This document shows, piece after piece, positions 6,796 to 14,365 of a stretch of DNA of 14,562 nt. Each line of letters begins with the position of its first letter. The stretch's first letter is position 1. A program made the position numbers and the translations under genes. The notes below the pieces were generated by a model. It was not told the origin of the DNA. It made no database searches and saw only the letters and a list, made by a program, of their open reading frames with translations. The stretch comes from Gammaproteobacteria bacterium (GTDB taxonomy: Bacteria; Pseudomonadota; Gammaproteobacteria; PS1; Pseudothioglobaceae): assembly GCA_015658965.1 (NCBI GenBank), contig DQNX01000017.1:1-14562 (forward strand), written 5' to 3'.

Positions 6796-7188
6796 TTAGC
6801 TCTTCCAACTCTGTGTGCAATCTAAAAAATACCAAACACGCTTCATGCCGGTATCCCCGCTCAGCATTAGCTCTAACGGGGCTTTGTGTTTAAACTTTTT
6901 AACCGGTCGTTTCAGCCAAATAGAAGCATATTCACGATTGGTAGGAAAAGTTGTGCCGAGCGATTCATGAATACCTAGAATCATCTCACTCCGGTTTATA
7001 GCGGCTTGGTCAAAATCAAAAGATTTATCACCTCTTCTGTATAAGTATAAATGCCTAGCTTTTAATGATTTAGACAATCCTAATAACTCAATCTGATCTT
7101 GATCGGCCAATTTCCATTGTTCCATAATTTTTGTCAACTGGACAGTAAGTTGGTTTTTTTGATCAATAGTAATACTATCAAGATCCAT
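6796..7188 (-). CDS. Orphan antitoxin-like protein, MbcA/ParS/Xre toxin-binding domain (DUF2384)
   Basis: The 130 residues show the two-part layout of Xre/MbcA/ParS antitoxins. The N-terminal part looks like a helix-turn-helix remnant (about 12-50, including IMEQWKLADQDQIELLGLS). The C-terminal part (about 66-128) matches DUF2384: ILGIHESLGTTFPTNREYAS, then WLKRPVKKF and APLELMLSGDTGMKRV. In toxin-antitoxin systems this domain neutralises a RES-domain, NAD-degrading toxin encoded next door. No RES-type protein occurs in the window. The gene sits 2 bp after tolA and 4 bp before minC, with an AGGGTG ribosome site overlapping the end of tolA. A role as a solitary regulator or domesticated antitoxin is inferred. 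Confidence 0.8.
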   Translation of the reverse strand: MDLDSITIDQKNQLTVQLTKIMEQWKLADQDQIELLGLSKSLKARHLYLYRRGDKSFDFDQAAINRSEMILGIHESLGTTFPTNREYASIWLKRPVKKFKHKAPLELMLSGDTGMKRVWYFLDCTQSWKS

Positions 7189-7190
7189 GA

Positions 7191-8060
7191 TTAATTCACC
7201 CTAAAATAAAATAAAACTTCACGATCAAATACGCTTTTATCTGGTGCAGGTGGCAATGGTGAAGCCTTATATACCGCCCTTTCAATGGCATTTTTAAAAG
7301 ATTTTGCTTTGGCGTTATTGTTAATATTACAAGATTGTAAATTCACAGTTTGTACGTTACCATCTACATCTTGTAGAATGTAAACCTCGCAACTCCAGTG
7401 GTCTTCTGCGCCTTGGTAGCGCCACTGATTTTTAACTCTTGAAGCAATTTGATTAATATAATTAACCTTTAGCTCGTTTAGAATGTCTTCTTGAGCAATC
7501 TCCCTATCTTGATCTTCTTCTGCTTGTATTTCTTTGGTTAAAGCGCGTTTAGATTGCTCTTTTTTAAACTTTTTTGTTTCTGCCTTACGTAATTTTTCAA
7601 TTTCTTGCTTTTTCTTTTCAGCAGCCTTGGCTTTCTCTTCAGCAATTTTTTTCTTCTTTTCTGCCTCTTTGCGTTTGTTCTCTGCTATTTTTTTAGCCTT
7701 CTTCTCTTTTTGAGTTTTGGCTTGTAATTGATTAATTTTTCTTTGTTTTTGGTAACGCTGGTCTTCCAATACTCTCAGACGTTTTTCTTCACGCTGAATT
7801 TTTAATGCTTTATTTTTTTGAATATCAACCAAGCGTTGTTTTTCTTTTTTGATCTCAGTTAAATCAATGGTTATTGCCTTAGGGACTGGTTTTGAAGCAG
7901 ATTTCTTAGGCGCCTCTTTTGGAATCTCCCAATGCTGTGCATTAGAAAAAATTAGACCAATTAATAAAGCAAGGTGTAACACTATCGCCACCCAAAAAGC
8001 AATTGGATGTCTTTTAGCTATTTTAGGTAGTTTTATTTTATGAGTAAAGTCTGTATTCAT
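7191..8060 (-). CDS. tolA: Tol-Pal system protein TolA
   Basis: TolA is the inner-membrane protein that spans the periplasm and transmits the proton-motive force from TolQR to TolB/Pal, supporting outer-membrane constriction at division. The N-terminal anchor is at about 21-39 (with H29, matching the conserved motif histidine that meets TolQR). A Lys/Glu/Ala-rich coiled coil follows at about 65-195, and a globular domain III at about 200-289. That domain has C224 and C244, placed like the disulfide pair of E. coli TolA, and PLPPAPD near the end. At 289 residues it is shorter than the E. coli protein, mainly in the coiled coil. It starts 2 bp after tolR. tolB and pal do not follow. Confidence 0.95.
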   Translation of the reverse strand: MNTDFTHKIKLPKIAKRHPIAFWVAIVLHLALLIGLIFSNAQHWEIPKEAPKKSASKPVPKAITIDLTEIKKEKQRLVDIQKNKALKIQREEKRLRVLEDQRYQKQRKINQLQAKTQKEKKAKKIAENKRKEAEKKKKIAEEKAKAAEKKKQEIEKLRKAETKKFKKEQSKRALTKEIQAEEDQDREIAQEDILNELKVNYINQIASRVKNQWRYQGAEDHWSCEVYILQDVDGNVQTVNLQSCNINNNAKAKSFKNAIERAVYKASPLPPAPDKSVFDREVLFYFRVN

Positions 8061-8062
8061 TG

Positions 8063-8515
8063 TTATTTAATGTCTGGTGATTCAGTCACAATACCGATCT
8101 TATCAACACCATTTTTTTGCAAGAAAGACATGAGTGCAATCACTGAACCATAAGCCACTTCTCGATCACCCCGAACAAAAACTTTCATCTGTGGAAAAAC
8201 TTGTAATCTGGCTTGTACACGTGCAGCAATTCTACCCAGTGGAAGGCGCTCACCCGAACTGACATCAGCACTCTCGTCAGCCATCGAGTTAATGAAGTAT
8301 TCACCTGCACGGTTGATACTAATAATGGTGGGTTGCTGCTCGGTAAAATCAACCATTTTCGCTTCTGCAGCAGGTAAATCAACCTCAATCCCTTGCTCAA
8401 TAATGGGTGTGGTCATCATAAAGATCACTAAGAGTACTAACATCACATCAATATACGGCACAATATTAATATTGGCATCAATACTAGGCCTGTGACGTTG
8501 TGGTAATTCAATCAT
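8063..8515 (-). CDS. tolR: Tol-Pal system protein TolR
   Basis: TolR is an ExbD/TolR-family single-pass protein that forms the proton channel with TolQ. The transmembrane helix at about 18-38 (IVPYIDVMLVLLVIFMMTTP) contains D23, the protonatable aspartate conserved in the family. The periplasmic domain ends with the usual pattern (VFVRGDREVAYGSVIALMSF). The 150-residue length is normal. It sits 9 bp after tolQ and 2 bp before tolA, so it is clearly part of the tolQRA unit. Confidence 0.96.
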   Translation of the reverse strand: MIELPQRHRPSIDANINIVPYIDVMLVLLVIFMMTTPIIEQGIEVDLPAAEAKMVDFTEQQPTIISINRAGEYFINSMADESADVSSGERLPLGRIAARVQARLQVFPQMKVFVRGDREVAYGSVIALMSFLQKNGVDKIGIVTESPDIK

Positions 8516-8524
8516 AACTATGAA

Positions 8525-9193
8525 TTATTTTTGTCTTTGGAAAGTGACAAATAATTCCTCTACAAAAGCCGTGTATTTGTTATTAATTTCACCCACTTGG
8601 GTAATTAATCGATTGTAAGCAATGGTGGCTGGAATGGCGGCAAACAATCCAAATGCCGTTGCAATTAGTGCTTCGGCAATACCCGGTGCCACAACTGAAA
8701 TGGTTGCTTGTTTGACAGAAGCCAGCCCAATAAAAGAGTGCATAATTCCCCAAACAGTACCAAATAAGCCAATATATGGACTGGATGAGGCAATCATTGC
8801 AAGCACACTCAGGCCATGATCTAGGCGATCCACTTCGTTATTCACGGCTGTATTCATTGAGCGGTATGCACGTTCAGAATTCAATACTAAGGCCTGATTC
8901 GAAGCCGAAGTTGTATGGGTAAATTCACCAAAGCCAGCGCCAAAAATATGTTCCATTGGTGTTCGACTAGACACTTGATCAGGAATTTTGCCATGCAACA
9001 AAGCCAAATCAGTGTCTGCTAGAAAGTTATTATGAAAATGCTTAATATCTTTATCAGCATCCATTAAAGTCTTTTTCTTTGACATAATAATTGTCCAAGA
9101 ATAAACACTCATCAACACCAAGATAAACATAACCACTTGCACCACAAAGCCAGCGCTAAGAATTAGACTCAAAATACTCAAACTATTATCCAT
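8525..9193 (-). CDS. tolQ: Tol-Pal system protein TolQ
   Basis: TolQ is a MotA/TolQ/ExbB-family proton-channel subunit. Three membrane helices are evident: about 15-35, about 130-155 (ASSSPYIGLFGTVWGIMHSF) and about 165-190 (APGIAEALIATAFGLFAAIP). The last two contain the family's GTVWGI and EALIATAFGL signatures. Its 222 residues are close to E. coli TolQ (230). A good GGAG ribosome site precedes the ATG by 8 nt. That start lies inside the last codons of the full-length ybgC frame, an 8-bp overlap, as expected for the conserved ybgC-tolQ junction. Confidence 0.97.
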   Translation of the reverse strand: MDNSLSILSLILSAGFVVQVVMFILVLMSVYSWTIIMSKKKTLMDADKDIKHFHNNFLADTDLALLHGKIPDQVSSRTPMEHIFGAGFGEFTHTTSASNQALVLNSERAYRSMNTAVNNEVDRLDHGLSVLAMIASSSPYIGLFGTVWGIMHSFIGLASVKQATISVVAPGIAEALIATAFGLFAAIPATIAYNRLITQVGEINNKYTAFVEELFVTFQRQK

Positions 9194-9584
9194 TTATTTT
9201 CTCCAAAACGATGAGCGGAATACCGCAAGGTTTAAAACTATCAGCATGTAAACATGCCACGGTTATTTGTGCCTTAAATAATACCTTATTTTGCCCTGAA
9301 GGCGTTATTTTCTATGAAAAAATCAAGCTCGCATGCCCAACTTTTTTGATCGAAGTTTGCACGCCTAATAAATCATTAAATCTGGCTGGTAAGTGGTAAT
9401 TGGCATTGATTGATTTGACTGCAAAAATCACGTTATGGGTTTCAATCAATGCGTCTTGCTCAAAACCAAAGCTTCTAAGGTATTCTGTGCGGCCTCTTTC
9501 GATAAACTTTAGATAATTGGCGTAATAAACTACGCCACCGCTGTCTGTATCTTCGTAATAAACTCTAACGCTTATTTCACTCAT
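9186..9584 (-). pseudogene. ybgC: YbgC acyl-CoA thioesterase, interrupted by one in-frame amber codon
   Basis: YbgC is the hotdog-fold acyl-CoA thioesterase that begins many tol-pal operons. The N-terminal 90 residues are typical (VRVYYEDTDSGGVVYYANYL, then IERGRTEYLRSFGF), with the catalytic Asp in YEDTDSGG. A TAG at 9312-9314 then ends the frame after LIFS. Reading on in the same frame gives KITPSGQNKVLFKAQ, TVACLHADSFKPCGIPL and VLEKING, then TAA at 9186-9188. This is an intact YbgC C-terminus, and the total of 132 codons fits the family (about 134 residues). The TAG aligns with a Gln in E. coli YbgC (LVFTQR), so CAG to TAG by one C-to-T change is the simplest account. It may be a fresh pseudogene, a sequencing error, or read through at low level. 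Confidence 0.88.
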
Positions 9585-10605
9585 TAAACAAATCTTTAAT
9601 ATTTGATGGATTGATTAAGCCTAAATGCGAATAGGCTAGATCAGTTGCGCTACGACCACGTGGGGTGCGCATAATAAACCCTTGCTGAATTAAGTAAGGC
9701 TCCACCATGTCCTCTAAGGTGCCACGTTCTTCCCCAATGGCGGTTGATAAAGTATCCACACCAACCGGACCGCCACCAAATTTTTGCATCATGATAGATA
9801 GGTAATCTCGGTCTAATTGTTCCAAACCAAGATGATCAACTTGAAGCGTAGACAGTGCTTCATTCGCAATCTGCTGATGAATAATACCATTGGTTTTAAT
9901 ATCAGCAAAGTCACGCACTCGACGCAATAAACGGTTGGCAATTCGTGGTGTGCCACGTGCACGTTTGGCAATTTCAAGTGCGCCGGCTGCTTCAATTTGA
10001 ATATTTAGAATGTCAGCTGAACGTATAACGATTTTTTGCAAGTCATTTACTTCATAAAATTGCAAACGTTGCATGATGCCAAACCGGTCGCGCAGTGGTG
10101 AGGTCAACATGCCGGCACGTGTGGTTGCGCCAATAAGTGTAAATGGCGGTAGCTCTAACTGCACAGAATGTGCTGCCACACCTTCGCCCACCATAATATC
10201 GAGTTTAAAATCCTCTAAAGCAGGATAAAGAATTTCTTCAACCACCGGATTGAGGCGATGAATTTCATCAATAAACAAAATATCGTATGGCTCAAGTTTG
10301 GTTAATATTGCTGCCAAATCTCCAGAGCGCTCCAATACTGGGCCGGAAGTTTGCTTAAATCCAGCACCCATTTGGTTAGCAATCACATTCGCTAAAGTGG
10401 TTTTACCCAAACCAGGCGGGCCATAAATCAATGAATGGTCCAGCGCATCACCGCGTTTTTTAGCCGCTTCAATGAACAACGACATTTGCAATTTAACTTC
10501 TTTTTGGCCAATGTATTCACTGAAGGAATTTGGACGTACCGAAGTCATGACAATGTCTTCACTGCCTTGGTCTTGCCCGCCTACTAAAGAATCTTGCTCT
10601 ATCAT
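9577..10605 (-). CDS. ruvB: Holliday junction branch migration helicase RuvB
   Basis: RuvB is the hexameric AAA+ motor that drives Holliday-junction branch migration with RuvA. The Walker A motif is GPPGLGKT (62-69), Walker B is DILFIDEIH (about 108-116), sensor 1 is GATTRAG (159-165), and the arginine-finger region is LRDRFG. The C-terminal winged helix ends with RTPRGRSATDLAYSHLG, typical of the family. The full length of 342 residues matches E. coli (336). It overlaps ybgC by 8 bp and follows lolB by 22 bp. ruvA, normally next to ruvB, is absent from the window. Confidence 0.98.
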   Translation of the reverse strand: MIEQDSLVGGQDQGSEDIVMTSVRPNSFSEYIGQKEVKLQMSLFIEAAKKRGDALDHSLIYGPPGLGKTTLANVIANQMGAGFKQTSGPVLERSGDLAAILTKLEPYDILFIDEIHRLNPVVEEILYPALEDFKLDIMVGEGVAAHSVQLELPPFTLIGATTRAGMLTSPLRDRFGIMQRLQFYEVNDLQKIVIRSADILNIQIEAAGALEIAKRARGTPRIANRLLRRVRDFADIKTNGIIHQQIANEALSTLQVDHLGLEQLDRDYLSIMMQKFGGGPVGVDTLSTAIGEERGTLEDMVEPYLIQQGFIMRTPRGRSATDLAYSHLGLINPSNIKDLFNE

Positions 10606-10627
10606 GTTAAGTTACTGAATTTTTCTA

Positions 10628-11140
10628 TCATTTTAACTCATTAACCTTGCCAATCAATAGTTTGATTTTAATTGCCTTTGTTAAATGATTAAGTCGTACA
10701 ATTTTAGGATAACCGATTCCATCAATTTGCTGATAACTGATGATATTTATACGCCACTCGTGGTCAATATTTTTTTGCTGTTTAAATAAAATAAGCGCCA
10801 GTTTTTGAATTGGAAAATGCCAGCCGAATTCACCAATCATCCACTGCTTTAAGCTTAAATTAATCTGTTTATCATTCACCCTCAAGCCTTGGGTGTTTGA
10901 TTTGACAACAATCTGCCCGAGCCCGAGTGGAGCACTAAGTATGAGCACATAGTGCTGATTTTTAAAATCAATTTCAAACCCAGTGGTTTGATTATAATCC
11001 TCCATCGACACACTGGCTCTGCCCTGCGCTTGCCACTGCGCAGGAATGACGAGTGCTTGATTTAACGCCACCGATTTCCCTTCAAGCGTGGTACAGCCTT
11101 GTAAAAACCATACCAACAATAATATTGTCATCCACTTCAT
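10628..11140 (-). CDS. lolB: Outer-membrane lipoprotein insertion factor LolB
   Basis: LolB accepts lipoproteins from the periplasmic carrier LolA and inserts them in the outer membrane. The N-terminus is a lipoprotein signal peptide with the lipobox LQGC (lipidated C16). The mature part shows the LolB pattern: WQAQGRASV, a strand ending in YVLILSAPLGLGQIVV, and a later GWHFPIQKL corresponding to the family's GWxLPV segment. At 170 residues it is a little short but within range. Its position, divergent from hemA, is the classical lolB-hemA arrangement. It is the first gene of the long minus-strand run. Sequence similarity is modest, so the location adds weight. Confidence 0.87.
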   Translation of the reverse strand: MKWMTILLLVWFLQGCTTLEGKSVALNQALVIPAQWQAQGRASVSMEDYNQTTGFEIDFKNQHYVLILSAPLGLGQIVVKSNTQGLRVNDKQINLSLKQWMIGEFGWHFPIQKLALILFKQQKNIDHEWRINIISYQQIDGIGYPKIVRLNHLTKAIKIKLLIGKVNELK

Positions 11141-11142
11141 AG

Positions 11143-11176
11143 GGCACTCATTCTAACACCGACAATGGCACTCATT
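11143..11176. promoter_or_regulatory. Direct repeat in the lolB-hemA divergent control region
   Basis: GGCACTCATT occurs at 11143-11152 and again at 11167-11176, 24 bp apart start to start. The second copy lies within a small dyad, CAATG (11163-11167) with CATTG (11173-11177). Both copies lie between the lolB start and the putative hemA -10 element. Two spaced copies suggest a binding site for a regulator on one face of the helix. The short length leaves chance possible. Confidence 0.4.
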
Positions 11177-11177
11177 G

Positions 11178-11183
11178 TATAAT
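11178..11183 (+). promoter_or_regulatory. Candidate -10 element for hemA
   Basis: A perfect TATAAT lies 36 bp upstream of the hemA start codon, giving an expected leader of about 30 nt. No convincing -35 hexamer is present at 16-18 bp. The hemA leader (TTTATTAATTTCTTTT before ATG) has no Shine-Dalgarno sequence. Confidence 0.5.
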
Positions 11184-11219
11184 CAAGCGTTTGTTTGAGT
11201 TTGTTTATTAATTTCTTTT

Positions 11220-12479
11220 ATGCAACATATCGCTATTCTAAGTGTTAACCATCAACTTGCGCCGGTCGAAGTGCGCGAGAAAGTTGCCTTTGCATCTGGC
11301 GAGTTAAGCAATGCGTTAACACAACTTAATCAAATTAAAGAAGTGGAAGCGTGCGTCATTTTATCTACCTGTAATCGGACTGAGGTTTATGCTGTTATCA
11401 ACACAGACAATACACGAGAACTACTCAGTGATTATTTGGCCAATACTCACCTTATTGAACGCTCAGAGCTTGATCCTTATTTAAGTTATTTTGAAGGTGA
11501 TGATGCGGTTGAGCATGTTTGCCATGTGGCAACAGGATTAGACTCTTTAGTCTTGGGTGAGCCACAAATCTTAGGCCAACTGAAAGACGCTTATCATGCA
11601 GCCAAACAAGCAAATACGCTCAATAAATTATTAGAAAAACTATTTCAACATGCTTTTTCTACCGCTAAAAAAGTTAGAACCGACACCCAAATCGGCTCCT
11701 CCCCTGTTTCTGTTGCTTATTGCGCGGTTAAACTCAGTGAGAAAATTTTTGCCGATTTAACCGAACAAACTGTGATGTTAATTGGTGCAGGTGAAATGAT
11801 CGAGTTATGTGCTCAGCACCTCAATCAAAAAGGCGTTCGTCATATGATTGTTGCCAACAGAACGGTTAAAAATGCAGAAAAAATCGCTTCTCTTTACGGC
11901 GCTAAAGCAGTGAGTCTTAAGCAATTTTCTAACTTAATTCACGAAGCAGATATTATTATTTCTTCTACTGCGGCTTCTGTACCTATCATCGGTAAAGGTT
12001 TAATTGAAACAGCACTTAAGTTACGTAAGCATAAGCCTATGTTTATATTGGACATTGCTATTCCAAGGGACATTGAGCCAGAAGTAGCGCAGTTAGATGA
12101 TGTATTTTTATACACCGTTGACGATCTAAAGCAAGTGGTGAATGATAATATTGACAGCCGACAAAGAGAAAAAACCTTGGCTGAAGAAATTATTATCGGT
12201 CAAAATAAAAAATTTGATCATTGGCTGGAAACATTACCAAATGAACAAGTTGTACAGACTTACCGTCAAAATGCTTATCAAATTAAAGCGGCGGCGGTTG
12301 AAGTGGCCATAAAAAAACTCAAAAATGGTGGTAATTCAGAAGCAATTATCAATCAATTGGCTGATCAGTTAACCAACAAATTATTACACGCGCCTTTTAG
12401 CAATATCAAACAAGCAAGTAAAGAACAGCTGAATCAATGCGAAGGCTGTATCCCTAACAATAAAACCAAACAATCATGA
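11220..12479 (+). CDS. hemA: Glutamyl-tRNA reductase
   Basis: HemA reduces the glutamate on tRNA-Glu to glutamate-1-semialdehyde, the committed step of tetrapyrrole synthesis, using NADPH. The catalytic cysteine is C51 in LSTCNRTEVY. The substrate-binding part includes GLDSLVLGEPQILGQLKDAY. The NADPH-binding domain begins with VMLIGAGEM (about 190-198), and a C-terminal dimerisation helix follows. At 419 residues it is full length (E. coli 418). The ATG has no visible Shine-Dalgarno site. It overlaps prfA by 4 bp (ATGA), the normal hemA-prfA coupling. Confidence 0.98.
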   Translation: MQHIAILSVNHQLAPVEVREKVAFASGELSNALTQLNQIKEVEACVILSTCNRTEVYAVINTDNTRELLSDYLANTHLIERSELDPYLSYFEGDDAVEHVCHVATGLDSLVLGEPQILGQLKDAYHAAKQANTLNKLLEKLFQHAFSTAKKVRTDTQIGSSPVSVAYCAVKLSEKIFADLTEQTVMLIGAGEMIELCAQHLNQKGVRHMIVANRTVKNAEKIASLYGAKAVSLKQFSNLIHEADIIISSTAASVPIIGKGLIETALKLRKHKPMFILDIAIPRDIEPEVAQLDDVFLYTVDDLKQVVNDNIDSRQREKTLAEEIIIGQNKKFDHWLETLPNEQVVQTYRQNAYQIKAAAVEVAIKKLKNGGNSEAIINQLADQLTNKLLHAPFSNIKQASKEQLNQCEGCIPNNKTKQS

Positions 12480-13567
12480 ATACTTCTGTTCTAACCAAGC
12501 TTGAACAATTGTCTATGCGCCTAGAAGAAGTGGGCGCCATGCTGTCTGACCCAAGTGTTGCATCCGATCAAAATAAATTTCGTGAATTGTCTATTGAATA
12601 CGCACAACTAACGCCAGTTAATTCGCAGTTTTCTCAATACTTAGCCACACAAGAAGATATTGAAGCCGCTGAAACTATGCTTCTGGAAGATGATGATGAA
12701 ATGCGTGCTATGGCTAAAGAAGAAATATCAACAGGCAAGGCCAAATTAGAACAACTTGATTTAGAGCTTAAAAAAGCCTTACTACCTAAAGACCCTAATG
12801 ATTCTCGAAATATTATTATTGAGATTAGGGCGGGTACTGGTGGTGATGAAGCCTCAATTTTTTCAGGTGACTTGTTTAGAATGTATTCCCGCTATGTTGA
12901 AAAACAAAAATGGAAAATAGAAATCATGAGCACCAACATTGGCGACCATGGTGGCTTCAAAGAAGTGATCGCTCGTATTAGTGGCGATAATGTTTATGCA
13001 AAACTCAAGTTTGAATCGGGTGCACACCGTGTGCAGCGTGTGCCAGAAACCGAATCTCAAGGTCGTGTACACACATCAGCCTGCACAGTAGCTATTATGC
13101 CTGAGGTTGAAAATATTGAAGAGGTTGATATTAATATGAGTGATGTTCGTGTTGACACCTTTAGAGCGAGTGGCGCTGGTGGTCAGCACGTCAACAAAAC
13201 AGATTCTGCTGTTCGTGTCACGCACATTCCAACGGGTACGGTGGTTGAGTGTCAAGATGGACGCTCACAACACAAAAACAAAGCACAAGCAATGTCTGTC
13301 TTGGCCTCTAGAATTCTTGATGCCCAGCAGCAAGTCCAACAAAAAGAGCAGGCATCGACACGTAAACAATTGATTGGTAGTGGCGATCGATCGCAACGCA
13401 TTCGTACCTATAATTATCCGCAAGGGCGTATTACTGACCATCGCATCAATCTAACACTCTATAAGTTAGCCGAGATTATGGAAGGTGATTTAGAATCGAT
13501 TATTGAACCCTTAGTTGTTGAGCAACAAACCAATCAATTAACCGAGTTAAACGATTCTTTAGCTTAA
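12476..13567 (+). CDS. prfA: Peptide chain release factor 1
   Basis: RF1 ends translation at UAA and UAG. The peptidyl-tRNA hydrolysis motif GGQ is at 235-237 (GAGGQHVNKTDSAVR). The codon-reading PxT tripeptide is P190-E191-T192 (RVPETESQG), an accepted variant of the PAT motif in E. coli. The 363-residue length is standard. Its intact state bears on ybgC, since TAG should be read as a stop in this organism. The RF methyltransferase gene prmC, which often follows, is replaced by the convergent znuB, whose stop overlaps prfA by 9 bp. Confidence 0.98.
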   Translation: MNTSVLTKLEQLSMRLEEVGAMLSDPSVASDQNKFRELSIEYAQLTPVNSQFSQYLATQEDIEAAETMLLEDDDEMRAMAKEEISTGKAKLEQLDLELKKALLPKDPNDSRNIIIEIRAGTGGDEASIFSGDLFRMYSRYVEKQKWKIEIMSTNIGDHGGFKEVIARISGDNVYAKLKFESGAHRVQRVPETESQGRVHTSACTVAIMPEVENIEEVDINMSDVRVDTFRASGAGGQHVNKTDSAVRVTHIPTGTVVECQDGRSQHKNKAQAMSVLASRILDAQQQVQQKEQASTRKQLIGSGDRSQRIRTYNYPQGRITDHRINLTLYKLAEIMEGDLESIIEPLVVEQQTNQLTELNDSLA

Positions 13568-14350
13568 ACGCTTAGCGGCCATTAACTGAGAAATCACAAA
13601 CAAAATACCCAGAGAAATCACAATAGCTGGCCCTGTTGCCACGTCATAATGCATTGATCCACTCAGACCAACAATAACTGCTACCATTGAAATATAGATT
13701 GACTGAAACACCATTTGACTCGGTGTGCGGGCAAACACCCTGGCAATAGCAGGTGGAATAATAAGCAATGAAGTAATTAATAACACCCCTACAATTTGCA
13801 CAGAAACGGATACTGCTAATGCAATCATCAACATAAATAAAAGCTGATAAAATATGTGTTTAAGCCCTTCTGCCTTGGCCAACTCTTCATTCAAGGTAAG
13901 CAACAATAAACGCTGCCAGAAAACTAACAGCAAGGTTACAATAACCACTAATATCGAATAAACCCAAACAATATCTTGATTGGTAATAGACAAAATATCA
14001 CCAAATAATAACGAGAAATAATCGGTATTAGCACCGCCCACTAAAGCCAAAACAACAATGCCTAGTGAAAGTGCAATGTGTGAAAAAATACCCAGTATTG
14101 CATCATTAGACAAAAATTGTCGTTCTTGTAATGTCACAATAAGTAAAGCAAAAATCACACCCACCACAACCAAACCAAAATGAATACCCATCCCGCTAGC
14201 CAAGCCTAACGATACACCGAGCAGTGCACTATGCGAAATTGATTCGGAAAAATAACTCATGCGTTTCCATATGACAAAACAGCCGAGTGAGCCAGCAATG
14301 ACAGAAATACCAATTGCCGCCAAAATAGCTCTAATAATGAAGTCTTCCAT
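13559..14350 (-). CDS. znuB: Zinc/manganese ABC transporter permease (ZnuB-like)
   Basis: This is the inner-membrane permease of a metal-uptake ABC transporter of the ZnuABC/ABC-3 family. The 263 residues hold seven or eight hydrophobic helices. Family features include GCFVIWKRMSYFSESISHSA near residue 23-42, LFGDILSI, and VGVLLITSLLIIPPAIA near 200-216. Zinc is the likely substrate, though Mn permeases look alike. It starts 15 bp after a Fur-family gene and is probably co-transcribed with it. The ATPase (znuC) and binding protein (znuA) are not in the window. Confidence 0.88.
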   Translation of the reverse strand: MEDFIIRAILAAIGISVIAGSLGCFVIWKRMSYFSESISHSALLGVSLGLASGMGIHFGLVVVGVIFALLIVTLQERQFLSNDAILGIFSHIALSLGIVVLALVGGANTDYFSLLFGDILSITNQDIVWVYSILVVIVTLLLVFWQRLLLLTLNEELAKAEGLKHIFYQLLFMLMIALAVSVSVQIVGVLLITSLLIIPPAIARVFARTPSQMVFQSIYISMVAVIVGLSGSMHYDVATGPAIVISLGILFVISQLMAAKRLS

Positions 14351-14365
14351 TAAAGTTAAGTGCGA

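Noticed and set aside
6796..7188. Complete toxin-antitoxin module
   Set aside because: Only the antitoxin-like half is present. The neighbours are tolA and minC, neither of which is a toxin.
7480..7870. Low-complexity Lys/Glu-rich stretch as a repeat or recent insertion
   Set aside because: It is the normal coiled-coil middle domain of TolA.
9312..9314. Reassignment of TAG to an amino acid
   Set aside because: TAG closes glyS, dtd, the ArsC-family gene and the Fur-family gene at their expected ends, and RF1 is intact in the same window. The ybgC TAG is better read as a point mutation, error or local readthrough.
9211..9399. Plus-strand 62-codon reading frame opposite ybgC
   Set aside because: It is antisense to the conserved YbgC coding sequence and has no protein-family character. 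It is open only because the minus strand is coding.
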